Source of the DNA: Dama dama
Taxonomy: Eukaryota; Chordata; Mammalia; Artiodactyla; Cervidae
Length of the DNA: 64,000 nucleotides
NCBI RefSeq assembly: GCF_033118175.1
Contig: NC_083698.1
Location: forward strand, 68,107,001 to 68,171,000
Reading direction: 5' to 3'
Below the pieces are notes generated by a model, which was not told the DNA's origin, did no database searches, and worked only from the letters and a program-made list of their open reading frames with translations. Shown one piece after another: positions 9,831 through 21,343 of the stretch. The first letter of the stretch is position 1, and every line of letters starts with the position of its first letter. Both the position numbers and the translations under genes were made by a program.

Positions 9831-12316
9831 ATTTGTTTACTGAAGTATAATTGACATAATTATTAGTTTTAGGTGTACTGCATAGTGATTTGATATTTTT
9901 ATATATTACAAAATGATCACTGTGATAAGTCTAGTTAACATCTGTCACAAACAGTATGATTTACTATATTCCTAAGATGGATATTATATCCCCATGACTT
10001 ATTTATAACTGGAAGCTTGTACCTCTTAACCTCCCTCATCTATTTCTCTTATCTTCCACACTTCTTTCCCTTGGACAACCACCAGTTTATTCTCTGTATC
10101 TGGGTCTGTTTTTGTTATTTTTTCATTTTTTGTTTTTATTTTTTAGATTCCACATATAAGTGAAATCATACGGTATTTGTCTTTCTCTGTCTGACTTATT
10201 TAACCAAGCATAACACCCTCTAAGTTCATCCACATTGTTACAAAAGGCAAGATTTTATTCATTTTTATGGCAGAGTAATATTCCATTGTGCAGGTGCACG
10301 TGTGTGTATCTATCTAACTAATTTTAATTTTTGCCATTTTAACTGTAATTTATCTTGGTGTGGATCTCTTTGGGTTCATATTTTTGAGACTCTCTATGCT
10401 TCCTGGAGGGTTTCCCAGGTGGTTCAGTGGTAAAGAATCTTCGTGCTGGGGCAGGAGATGAGGATTTGATCCCTGGGTCAGGAAGATCCGCTGAAGAAGG
10501 AAATGGCAACCCACTCCAGAATTCTTGCCAGGAAAATCCCATGGACAGAGGAGCCTGGTAGGTTACAATAGTCCATGGGATCACAAAAGAGTTGGACACG
10601 ACTGAGCAACAACACATGCTTCTTGGAACTGGATGTCAGTTTCCCTCCCATGTTAGGGAAGTTTTCAGCTATTATTTCCTCAAATAAGTTTTCTGTCCTT
10701 TTTTCTCTTTTCCTTCTGGGACCTCTGTAATACAAATGTTAGTATGCTTGATGTCCCAGGGGTCTCTTAAACAGTTCTCATTTTTTAAAATATCTTTTTT
10801 CTTGGAAAAAAAAAAAAGTAGTGTCTTCCACTATTCTGTCTTCCAGTTTGCTGATCTGTTCATCTGTATCCTCTGATCTATTATTGATTCTGCCTAGTGT
10901 ATTTTTAATTTCAGTTATTGTATTCTTCAGCTCTGTTCTTCTTTATATTTTTTAACTCTTTGTTGAACTTCTCACTGTGTTCACCCATTCTTCTCCTGAG
11001 TTCACTGAGCATCTTTATGATCATTACCATTAACTCTTAATTGGATAGATTGTTAATCTTCAATTTGCTTAGTTCTTCTTCTGGGGTCTTCAATTGTCCC
11101 TTCATTTGGAACATGTTTCTGTGTTTGTTTCAGGAAGTATCAGGAAGGTTGGTTATGTTTCCTGATCTTGAAGAAGTGGCTTACATAGCAGATGTCCAGT
11201 GGGGTCCAATAGCACATTTCTCTCTGGTCCCCAGAGCTGAATATTCCAAGGGTACCCCAATGTGGGCTGCATGGATCCTTCTGTTGTGGTTGGGCTGACC
11301 ACTGTGGGCATGCTGGTAGGCTGGGCTGGCCCCTGGCCCAGTTGGCTGCCAAGCCCTGTCTAGTGTGGTGGCTCCTGGCCTATTGATGAGAGAGGCTGGG
11401 TCCTGGCTGGTCAAGCAATTTGGGGGATCCTGGGGCTGGAGTTGGCCCATTGGTGGCCAGGGAGGAGTCCTAAGGTAAGTGGCCGTGGGGCCCAAAGAGA
11501 CCTGGGGCTGTGTAAGCCTGATGGTGCGGAGGGCTGGCTCCTGGCATAGCTGGCTGCACAGCCCAGGGGGCCCTAGGGTGGCCCTCACCTGCCGGTGGAC
11601 TGGAATGGGTCCCAGTGTGTCTGTCTGGGGATTCAGGGGGTCCCAGGGCTGGTGCCAGCCTGCTGGTGCAGGTAAGCCCCTGGTGCTAATATGCTAGGAG
11701 GAGGACTCCAAAATGGCACTAACAGAACCAGTGTCCTTATGGCAAAGTGAGCTCCCCAATATGGCTTTACCAGTGTCTGTGTCCCCAGGGGTGTCCCAGT
11801 TACCTCCTGCCTTTCCTGGAGGCTCCTCAACATCAGCAAAAGAGTCTAATCAGCCTCCTTTTAAATTTCTGCCTTTGTTCTGGGACTCAGAGCATGTGTG
11901 ACTTTGCAACACCCTTTAAGAGCGAGTCTGTTTCCCATACCCCTCCAGTTCTCCTATATGCAAACCCTGCTCATCTTCAAAGGCATACATTCTGGGGGCT
12001 CATGTTCCCAATGCAAGACCCTTGGATAGAGGAGCCTGATGTGAGACTCAGACCCCTTCCTCCTTGGAAAGAACCTCTGCAATTGTGATTATCCTTCTGT
12101 TTGTGGGTCACCTCCCTAGGGGTGTGGGTCTTGACTGCACCATACCTCCGTCTCATTGTGGTTTCTTCTTATATCTTTAGTTATGGAAAGATCTTTTCTG
12201 CTAGTCTTCTGGTCTTTCTTATAGATAGTTGCTCTGCAGATAGTATAATTTTGATGTGCTGTGAAAGAAGGTTAGCACAGGGTCTTCCTATTCGAGTGTC
12301 ATTTGGCCACGCCTAG
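9831..12316 (-). mobile_element. L1M LINE, antisense, 5' UTR plus 3' end, ORF2 missing
   Basis: On the minus strand the order is a GC-rich 5' UTR (12316 down to about 11050), an ORF1-like region (about 11040 to 10320), then directly the 3' end (10310 to 9831; TATTACAAAATGATCACTGT and TTCCACATATAAGTGAAATC on +). The whole ORF2 is absent, so there is an internal deletion near 10315. Flanks AGACTGCATGGGTT (9817-9830) and AGACTACAGGGGTT (12317-12330) match at 12 of 14 bases and are its target duplication in MIR. The long frames at 11181-11588 and nearby lie in the GC-rich 5' UTR and are not genes. Confidence 0.8.
10408..10615 (+). mobile_element. Bov-tA SINE, forward, with duplication
   Basis: GGGTTTCCCAGGTGGTTCAGTG to GACACGACTGAGCAACAACAC. 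It is flanked by ATGCTTCCTGGA (10396-10407) and ATGCTTCTTGGA (10616-10627), 11 of 12 identical. It is inserted in the L1M near its internal-deletion junction. Confidence 0.95.
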
Positions 12317-12437
12317 AGACTACAGGGGTTTAAATTCTGTCTTTGTCACTTGCTAGTGGTGTGAACTTGGGAAAGTTACACATCTCTGTTACTTGGTTTC
12401 TGTATCTGTGAAGTGGAATTAAGAATATACCAATACA
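12317..12437 (+). repeat. MIR SINE, middle part
   Basis: TTTGTCACTTGCTAGTGGTG, GTGAACTTGGGAAAGTTACA and TTTCTGTATCTGTGAAGTGG follow the MIR core in order. The bases at 12421-12437 are the left copy of the target duplication of the young L1. Confidence 0.85.
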
Positions 12438-13663
12438 ATCCTTTGTATTTCAGCGTTGTCTGTTGTGATCTCTCCATTTTCATTTCTAATTTTGTTAATT
12501 TGGTTTTTCTCTCTTTGTTTCTTAATGAGTCTTGCTAATGGTTTGTCAATTTTGTTTATTTTTTCAAAAAACCAGCTTTTAGCTTTGTTGATTTTTGCTA
12601 TGGTCTCTTTAGTTTCTTTTGCATTTATTTCTGCCCTGATTTTTAAGATTTCTTTCCTTCTGCTAACTCTGGGGTTCTTCATTTCTTCCTTCTCTAATTG
12701 CTTTAGGTGTAGAGTTAGGTTATTTAATTGGTTTTTTTCCTGTTTCTTGATGTAAGCCTGTAATGCTATGAACCTTCCCCTTAGCACTGCTTTTACAGTG
12801 TCCCATAGGTTTTGGGTTGTTGTGTTTTCATTTTCATTCATTTCTATACATATTTTGATTTCTTTTTTGATTTCTTCTATGATTTGTTGGTTATTCAGAA
12901 GCGTGTTATTTAGCCTCCATATGTTTGAAGTTTTAACAATTTTTTCCCTGTAATTGAGATCTAATCTTACTGCACTGTGGTCAGAAAAGATGACTGGAAT
13001 GATTTCAATTTTTTTGAATTTTCCAAGACCAGATTTATGGCCCAGGATGTGATCTATTCTGGAGAAGGTTCCGTGTGCACTTGAGAAAAAGGTGAAGTTG
13101 ATTGTTTTGGGGTGAAATGTCCTATAGATATCAATTAGGTCTAGCTGGTCCATTGTGTCATTTAAGGTTTGTGTTTCCTTGTTAATTTTCTGTTTAGTTG
13201 ATCTATCCATAGTTGTGAGTGGGGTATTAAAGTCTCCCACTATTATTGTGTTACTATTAATTTCCTCTTTCATACTTGTTAGCGTTTGCCGTACATATTG
13301 CGGTGCTCCTATGTTGGGTGCATATATATTTATAATTGTTATATCTTCTTTTTTGATTGATCCTTTGATCATTATGTAGTGTCCTTCTTTGTCTCTTTTC
13401 ACTTCCTTTATTTGAAAGTCTATTTTATCTGATATGAGTATTGCGACTCCTGCTTTCTTTTGGTCTCCGTTTGCATGAAATATTTTTTTCCAGCCCTTCA
13501 CTTTTAGTCTGTATGTGTCTCTTGTTTTGAGGTGGGTCTCTTGTAGACAGCATATATAGGGGTCTTGTTTTTGTATCCATTCAGCCAATCTTTGTCTTTT
13601 GGTTGGGGCATTCAACCCATTTACATTTAGGGTAATTATTGATAGGTGTGGTCCCGTTGCCAT
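12438..13663 (-). pseudogene. L1 ORF2 N-terminal part (endonuclease), inverted
   Basis: On the minus strand this starts with MATGPHLSIITLNVNG at 13663 and stays open to the insertion edge; the frame runs on into flanking DNA and stops at 12419. It carries the L1 apurinic-type endonuclease, which nicks target DNA. Visible conserved positions are N in TLNVNG, E in LQETH, GDFNTP, RIDHILG and the SDH triad in VIFSDHSAVRL, all intact. The following cryptic region (WRLNNTLLNNQ onward) is included; the reverse transcriptase is cut off. It has no promoter in this orientation and is a dead fragment, but it gives the unbroken reading for the frameshifted copy 2. Confidence 0.93.
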
Positions 13664-13714
13664 TTACTTTGTTGTTTTGGGCTCACGTTTATACAACCTT
13701 TCTGCATTTCCTGT

Positions 13715-14140
13715 CTAGAGAAGATCCTTTAGCATTTGTTGAAGAGCTGGTTTGGTGGTGCTGAATTCTCTCAGCTTTTGCTTATCTGTAAAGCTTTTGA
13801 ATTCTCCTTCATATCTGAATGAGATCCTTGCTGGATACAGTAATCTAGGTTGTAGGTTATTCTCTTTCATTACTTTCAGTACGTCCTGCCATTCCCTTCT
13901 GGCCTGGAGGGTTTCTATTGATAGATCAGCTGTTATCCTTATGGGAATCCCTTTGTGTGTTATTTGTTGTTTTTCCCTTGCTGCTTTTAATATTTGTTCT
14001 TTGTGTTTGATCTTTGTTAATTTGATTAATATGTGTCTTGGGGTGTTTCACCTTGGGTTTATCCTGTTTGGGACTCTCTGGGTTTCTTGGATTTGGGTGG
14101 CTATTTCCTTCCCCATTTTAGGGAAGTTTTCAGCTATTAT
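13715..14140 (-). pseudogene. L1 ORF1 C-terminal part, inverted
   Basis: The minus strand encodes the C-terminal half of L1 ORF1p, the RNA-binding chaperone that coats L1 RNA. It runs from the AENFPKMGKEIAT-like stretch at the inversion join to the stop at 13715-13717, ending ...FSTTKPALQQMLKDLL. That ending is the normal frame and shows that copy 2 has an extra base here. The coiled coil and the first part of the RRM are missing. The + strand frame at 13752-14147 is a shadow. Confidence 0.88.
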
Positions 14141-14141
14141 T

Positions 14142-16081
14142 ACATAATAAAAGCTATATATGACAAACCCACAGCAAGCATCACCCTCAATGGTGAAAAA
14201 TTGAAGGCATTTCCCCTGAAATCAGGAACAAGACAAGGGTGCCCACTCTCACCACTACTATTCAACATAGTGTTGGAAGTGCTGGCCACAGCAATCAGAG
14301 CAGAAAAAGAAGTAAAAGGAATCCAGATAGGAAAAGAAGAAGCAAAACGCTCACTGTTTGCAGATGACATGATCCTCTACATAGAAAACCCTAAAGATTC
14401 TACCAGAAAATTACTAGAGCTAATCAATGAATATAGTAAAGTTGCAGGATATAAAATTAACACACAGAAATCCCTTGCATTCCTATATACTAACAATGAA
14501 AAAACAGACAGAGAAATTAAGGAAACAATACCATTCACCATTGCAACAAAAAGAATAAAATACTTAGGAGTATATCTACCTAAAGAAACAAAGGACCTAT
14601 ACATAGAAAACTATAAAACACTGATGAAAGAAATCAAAGAGGACACAAACAGATGGAGAAACATACCATGCTCATGGATTGGAAGAATCAATATTGTCAA
14701 AATGGCTATTCTACCCAAAGCAATCTATAGATTCAATGCAATCCCTATCAAGCTACCAACGGTATTTTTCACAGAACTAGACCGAAGAATTTCACAATTT
14801 GTATGGAAATACAAAAAACCTCGAATAGCCAAAGTAATCTTGAGAAAGAAGAATGGAACTGGAGGAATCAACCTGCCTGACTTCAGACTCTACTACAAAG
14901 CCACAGTCATCAAGACAGTATGGTACTGGCACAAAGACAGAAATATAGATCAATGGAACAGAATAGAAAGCCCAGAGATAAATCCACGAACCTATGGACA
15001 CCTTATCTTTGACAAAGGAGGCAAGGATATACAATGGAAAAAAGACAACCTCTTTAACAAGTGGTGCTGGGAAAACTGGTCAACCACTTGTAAAAGAATG
15101 AAACTAGAACACTTTCTAACACCATACACAAAAATAAACTCAAAATGGATTAAAGATCTAAATGTAAGACCAGAAACTATAAAACTCCTAGAGGAGAACA
15201 TAGGCAAAACACTCTCCGACATAAATCAAAGCAAGATCCTCTATGACCCACCTCCCAGAATATTGGAAATAAAAGCAAAACTAAACAAATGGGACCTAAT
15301 GAAACTTAAAAGCTTTTGCACTACAAAGGAAACTATAAGTAAGGTGAAAAGACAGCCCTCAGATTGGGAGAAAATAATAGCAAATGAAGAAACAGACAAA
15401 GGATTAATCTCAAAAATATACAAGCAACTCCTGCAGCTCAATTCCAGAAAAATAAATGACCCAATAAAAAAATGGGCCAAAGAACTAAACAGACACTTCT
15501 CCAAAGAAGACATACAGATGGCTAACAAACACATGAAAAGATGCTCAACATCACTCGTTATTAGAGAAATGCAAATCAAAACCACAATGAGGTACCATTA
15601 CACGCCAGTCAGGATGGCTGCTATCCAAAAGTCTACAAGCAATAAATGCTGGAGAGGGTGTGGAGAAAAGGGAACCCTCTTACACTGTTGGTGGGAATGC
15701 AAACTAGTACAGCCGCTATGGAAAACAGTGTGGAGATTTCTTAAAAAACTGGAAATAGAACTGCCATATGACCCAGCAATCCCACTTCTGGGCATACACA
15801 CTGAGGAAACCAGATCTGAAAGAGACACGTGCACCCCAATGTTCATCGCAGCACTGTTTATAATAGCCAGGACATGGAAGCAACCTAGATGCCCATCAGC
15901 AGATGAATGGATAAGGAAGCTGTGGTACATATACACCATGGAATATTACTCAGCCATTAAAAAGAATTCATTTGAACCAGTCCTAATGAGATGGATGAAG
16001 CTGGAGCCCCTTATACAAAGTGAAGTAAGCCAGAAAGATAAAGAACATTACAGCATACTGACACATGTATATGGAATTTAG
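14142..16081 (+). pseudogene. L1 ORF2 C-terminal two-fifths (RT palm to end)
   Basis: Forward ORF2 from NIIKAIYDKPTASITLNG to the natural stop after LTHVYGI (16079-16081). It carries the RT motif LFADDMILY (FADD active site) and the cysteine-rich C-terminus (CWRGCGEKGTLLHCWWEC), with no stop or frameshift. A frame opening at 14033 in the inverted ORF1 part runs into it without a stop, giving a chimeric 682-aa frame. The endonuclease and the early RT motifs are missing from this strand, so no functional ORF2p can be made. Confidence 0.93.
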
Positions 16082-16426
16082 AAAGGTGATAACGATAACC
16101 CTATATGCAGAACAGAAAAAGAGACACAGAAATACAGAACAGACTTTTGAACTTTGTGGGAGAATGTGAGGGTGGGATATTTCAAAAGAACAGCATGTAT
16201 ACTATCTATGGTGAAACAGATCACCAGCCCAGGAGGGATGCACGAGACAAGTGCTCCGGCCTGGTGCACTGGGAAGACCCAGAGGAATCGGGTGGAGAGG
16301 GAGGTGGGAGGGGGGATCGGAATTGGGAATACATGTAAATCCATGGCTGATTCATATCAGTGTATGACAAAACCCACTGGAAAAAAAAAATAATAATAAT
16401 AATAAAAAAAATTAAAAAAAAAAAAA

Positions 16427-16490
16427 AAGAATATACCAATACATTCAAAGCATTTAGAATACATGTGGCATGTTGTAGGCTTTCAGAATA
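16427..16490 (+). repeat. MIR SINE, last part
   Basis: After the right copy of the 17-bp duplication, TTCAAAGCATTTAGAATACA and TTGTAGGCTTTCAGAATAT correspond to the MIR 3' end, completing the element begun at 9785. Confidence 0.75.
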
Positions 16491-19400
16491 TACAATTATA
16501 AACTAATTCAAATCTCTATCATGTGGTGTTCATTTGGGCATCTTTATTTTAGACCTAAAAAAAAGTCCAAGGCTTTTATTAAAAACATGTGGCAACAAAA
16601 GTCATTTTATAACTCAAGATATTTCTGACCTCGACTCTGTTATATGGGGCCTCTGTGTCCATTCAGCTCCATGGGTGCGTGTTTTTGGTAGCAAGTGCAA
16701 TTCATAAACCTCCTCACTCCATGAATCTCTCTCTCTCCTTTTTTTTTTTTTATTTTGCTGTAGGACTGAATTAAGTATTGCAGTTCTCCAGTGAAAAGAA
16801 TGGAACAGCATGCTTTCCCCCTCAACTCTTTTTCTCTTAAAACGATTCTGAATGCCTCACTTTCATCCCTGTGGGAGCATCAAATTCCTGGCAAATTAAG
16901 AAAAAAGGAGCTATGTTCGTGGTTCCTTATTACCTAGCCAAATTGGGTTTAATTTTCTGTTGGCAAGAATAGTGGTCCCAAAGGAGGGCACACCTTACTA
17001 TGTGTGAACTGAATACAGAATAGGGGGGATTGTTTTCATCTTGGGAGTTTTAAGCACTCAGGATAGCATTTGAAAAGACAAACAATTCAGCATGTGTCTT
17101 GGCAAAGACGGAATAGCCACGTGAGGGAAATCTTCCACTTCAGACAGACGCCAAGATGAACTTGAGACCAGTGGGTCTCACACAATGGACAGTGAGTACC
17201 GTGCACAGACGTTGATCCTATCTAGGACTGCTCCCCCTGGGGTGTGGTGCCTTGGTGGGCACACATTTCTCCAGCTCTCCAAAGAGCCAGTGTTTAGCAG
17301 GAGAAGGAGGCAGAGTGGTGAGGAAACCCCCACAACATCCTAAGGTTTGGTTCATCTTGAGCCTGTCTCACAGCCATTTGCAAACTAAAACATTTTACCC
17401 AGAAGGGGATTTTTATGTTGCTAGGACTGTTGTTTCTCTGATTGCTTGGTGTAAGGATCCCAAAATCAATATGCCCCGAGCTGAGTTGTGTAAACATAAG
17501 ACCATGAGGCAGGCTGCCAATGTTTCCCTTTCTGGAGGTGATGTCAGCATCCAGCTCTACACAGCCCCTCCTCAGCCCCACATTTGTATTCTGCATTCAT
17601 CTTGCTCAATACCAGGTGAGCCATGCTCTGCAAACTAGATTGTACTCACAGGCACATACGGATCCTTCAGTGGATACAGAATATAACTGCTTCTTATTTT
17701 GAAAGCCCTTGCCTCAAGTCTGCTGATCGCAGGATAGGTTTGGCCATAGCCCCAGAGGATGTGAATGAAGATGTTCATTTTTAAGTGCATCTGATCATTC
17801 CCCTTTGACAGAGCTGTCAGGAGAGGGTCCATTTTGAAGTCATCCCTTGAAAGGACCTCGGCCACCCAGTCTTTGCTCTAACCTGCCTCTTGAGACTGCA
17901 GAAAAGTGATTAGGAGCTTATCATGCAGTTTCCCTTTGTCCCACAGACCTGGCTGGCTGTTGAATAGAAATTCTTCATCTAGCCAGCCTACTTACAAACA
18001 TCACGTTTTTTTACTCTACCTCAGGTCTTATTCTCACCAGAACTTTCAGAAACCTACTTTATTTATATTCAAACTTATATGAATCTCTATATTAGGCAAG
18101 TCTTAATTCTTTCCTCATTAATATTAAATATTGTTAGTCTTTTCCAAAATGGAGTACCATCTAAAGCCATTCAGGTGTGGTTATTTAGATCTTGAACTCT
18201 GAGACACATACACTAGCAGAACCCTGACCCCAAAGGGTCCCTGCTCAGATAGGGGCTCTCAACTGGGATGTTAGCCTCTTCTGAACCGCGCTGTCTTCCT
18301 GGCAGAAATGCAAAGATGTCAGCCTACACTTCAAAATGCTGCTCTCATCATTACACCACAATATCCACTTTATCTGTCAATGCACCTTAACACATAAAGG
18401 AAGAAGATATTTCCAGTTCAACCTAGTCCAAAGTCATTGAAATATTTTCATCCTAAGAAACAATGCACTCTGGGGGCTTGCCATCACAATTGGTACCTAT
18501 ACTTAAATACTTATCACAGAATACAAGTACATATGGCTTGATCTTCTGGTATGATTACTAGACATTTCCCATGTCCTGGGTCTTCAACAGGTTTCATAAA
18601 GTATTGTACAGACAAACGTTGCACAGTTGCCAGCAAAGAAAAATTGGTTCAATTCTATATGCACACTTCTATTACATTCACATGGAAGTTATGTCTCTTT
18701 TGCTTTGCCACGAAATGGAATGACTCCCACACAATATTACAGCTAAAAGCTTAAGAAGCTAATAACCCGTTTCCATACCAGTGTGTTTTAGAATGATGAG
18801 CCAGGCAAAGGATAAAATTGGACCAACCACAGACCAGCTTCTAAATAATAAGTGATGTTTTATGAATTGCTTTCTACTAGAAACCCAGGCCAAAGATGTA
18901 TTTACAGTCTAGATAAAAAGACAGGTCTTGAGTTTTGTATATTTTAAGATGTCCAAATGTATTACAGAACAGGTGGTTTTACTGAAAAACAATTTGACTC
19001 CTGGCTGGGCTGAAGAGAGAGCTACAGAGTTAAGACATCAAAGATCCAATCATTTGGCACCAAAAAAAAAAAAAAAAAAAAGGCAAAAATTAATCCATTT
19101 GTGAGTTTTACTCGGAGTATTTAAGAGACTTAGGGGAAAAAATTATCAACCCGGGGCTTGTTGCTTCTTTCCTTTTTTCTCCCTTTGTAATCTCTGTAAG
19201 CCAAGAACAAGACAGAACAGCAAGAAAGTCATTTGTGTTTGTTCTCTTGCCTCGGGTGCTGTTAAAGGAACATTTGGGAATTAGCCTGTTGATGCTAAGG
19301 TGGGCTCCAGTTGGATTCAGATGTCTTAGCTTATATAACCTGCCTACTGGAATGTTCACGTGTAATAGACACTTTCCTTTCAACAGTGCCATTGCTTCTC

Positions 19401-20320
19401 CCTTTCCCAGCTCTTCACTGCATCCCCCAGGGAATTTCCAAGCGCTTTTAAGACCCATAAGAGATGAAGGACGATATAAGAGAATAAAGTCCTCAACAGA
19501 GAGGGAGGCGATATAATCTACTGAGCCTCTGAATTCAGAAGCTTATATCATAATCCCGGCTCTGACAGTGACTTGCTGTGAAAAGTAAGGAAAGGAACTC
19601 AATTTTCTTTCTATTCTCTCTCTAACCTGAGAGCAAGGACTAAATTGGTTCAGAAGTTCCATCAAATACTGTGTGACCACTAATGAATGGCACTTTGACA
19701 TTTGATATTACTTCTACAATATTAATCACAAGTCAGGATTTAATGGTGTGCAAGGGGATGAAACTGAGGGTCTATGCCCCTCTGACAGCTTAGGGAAAGG
19801 CCATTTTTAGGGAAAGCATATCCAGAGTGTGCCCCTAGAATAGGGTTTCCAGAATATAAATATACCAGGATGCCCTGTTAGGTTTCACATACTGACAAAT
19901 ACTTTCTTAGCATAAATATATCCCAAACATTGCATGGAACATACTTAACCTAAAACCACTTATTTGTTGTTTATCTGAGATTCAAATTTAAATGGGTGTA
20001 CTGTGATTTTATTTGCTAAATTTGGCAAGCCTAATCTAAAATGGGGTTTGATCCAAAGTGGGTAGTAGGAGGAAGGGGTTAGAGACCAGGGGCTCTTTAA
20101 TCGGAGGGTTATTCTGAGTTGGGAAGTCTGAAGTCAGGGTTAGCAATGAGATCCTAGGACAATTAGGATAATCCAGGCCTTGGTGTCTATGACGTGCTTT
20201 CAAAACAATGCCAGATTCTACCACTTGTCCCTCTGCACCCCTCTGCCTTTTCTCTCCTCTTGTAGCCCTACCTAGAAAACACACTGAACTCCTTCTTGGA
20301 GGAAATATCCATTCATTCAT
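16491..20320. other. longest unique stretch, no gene seen
   Basis: No repeat family is recognised over nearly 4 kb apart from short homopolymers (T run about 16739-16752, A run about 19062-19081). The open frames here (17252-17638, 19235-19516, 20036-20320) are short, lack recognisable domains and overlap frames on the other strand, so I do not call genes. If the window holds host regulatory DNA or an unrecognised exon, this is a likely place. Confidence 0.5.
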
Positions 20321-20324
20321 CTCT

Positions 20325-20445
20325 CCACAGATACTGAATATCTGTTATAGTCTAGACACTGTTGGTTTCTAATGAGTATGTACTGGCTATGGCCTCTGCC
20401 TTCAGGGGGTGCCCAGTCAGGGGAGACCAAGGTCAAGTGTACCCT
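20325..20445 (-). repeat. L2 3' end relic, antisense
   Basis: CAGATACTGAATATCTGTTA, TAGTCTAGACACTGTTGG and TATGGCCTCTGCCTTCAGGG follow the reversed L2 3' terminus pattern, with a CATTCATTCATC start (20310-20321). Confidence 0.6.
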
Positions 20446-20538
20446 TGCTCCTGGAATTCTAAACTTGTCTCCTGGATTCAAACGCCATCCGACACTTCTT
20501 TTTTCCTACCTGTGTTTTTGCTTAACCCCATGATTTTA

Positions 20539-20693
20539 GCCCACTAGGCTCCTCTGTCCATGGGATTTCACAGGCAAGAACACTAGAGTGAGTTGCCATT
20601 TCCTCCTCCAGTGAGTCTTCCCAACCCAGGGATCAAACCCATGTCTCACACATTGTAGGTGGATTCTCTACTGCTAAGCTACCAGGGAAGCCC
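20539..20693 (-). mobile_element. Bov-tA SINE, reverse, truncated
   Basis: GCCCACTAGGCTCCTCTGTC to CTACCAGGGAAGCCC. It lies head-to-head with the forward SINE that starts a few bases later. The distal end, with the CAGTCGTGTCC block, is missing. Confidence 0.93.
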
Positions 20694-20697
20694 AATT

Positions 20698-20910
20698 TGG
20701 TGATGCTAGTGGTAAAGAACCCGCCTATCAATGCAGGAGACTCGAGAGACGTGGGTTCAGTCCCTGAGTAGGAAAGATCCCCTGGAGGAGGGCATGACAA
20801 CCCACTCCAGTATTCTTGCCTGAAGAATCCTATGGACAGAGGAGCCTGGCGGGCCATGGTCCATAGAGTCTCAAAGAATCAGACATGACTGAAGCTACTT
20901 AGCATGCACA
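20698..20910 (+). mobile_element. Bov-tA SINE, forward
   Basis: TGATGCTAGTGGTAAAGAAC, GGAGGAGGGCATGACAACCC and GACATGACTGAAGCTACTTA. The first bases of the SINE head are blurred into the junction with the reverse copy. Confidence 0.93.
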
Positions 20911-21328
20911 TATGAATGTACAATTTGGACTCTACAGATACAAGAGAAATAAAAATAAATAAAATGTAGTTCTTGAATGCAGGGATCTAATGGCAAAAAT
21001 GAGACCTTATGCCAACAACTATAGTAAAATGTGAAATATGATAAGGACAGTAAAGGGGATGGGGTGGGGGTGGGGACTTAGAGGAGCCATCATGTCAGTT
21101 GGGGGAACAGGAAAGTTTCCTATAGGAATTTGAGTTGGCTTACAGAATGCTGAGATATTCTCCTATAACTCTGGACTTTGAATCATACGATCACAGAATC
21201 CTGGATTTAGAGGTGTCTTCAGGAGTCCATGAAGCTGAAAATTCTTTCTCTAGCCCCATCTGGGTTTTGTTTGAGTTCTTTCCCTATTTTCCTAAGAAGT
21301 CGGTACCACTGTTGGAAAACTCATTATT
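20911..21328. other. unique DNA, no gene seen
   Basis: Left flank of the full-length L1. It contains an A/T-rich stretch near 20945-20970 and a G-rich GGGGTGGGGGTGGGG run (about 21060-21076). The 109-aa frame at 21135-21464 crosses the L1 boundary and is not a gene. Confidence 0.5.
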
Positions 21329-21343
21329 AAAAATAACGTTTCA

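Larger units (their letters stand above)
12438..16426 (+). mobile_element. L1-BT LINE copy 1, 5'-inverted, young
   Basis: The 3' half (14142-16426) is in + orientation and ends in an A-rich tail (16381-16426). The 5' half (12438-14140) is inverted. A perfect 17-bp duplication, AAGAATATACCAATACA, lies at 12421-12437 and 16427-16443. Compared with copy 2, the inverted part covers copy-2 positions about 24159-25861 and the forward part starts at about 26515, so roughly 650 bp of the RT region is missing at the join. This is classical twin priming. The tail starts directly after AAACCCACTGG, so about 30 bp of the usual 3' UTR end are absent. Confidence 0.95.

Noticed and set aside
11181..11588. 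135-aa minus frame and neighbours
   Set aside because: Lies in the GC-rich 5' UTR of an antisense L1M; composition effect.
17252..17638. 128-aa frame in the unique interval as a host gene
   Set aside because: Overlaps a 100-aa minus frame, no recognised domain, no convincing exon borders.
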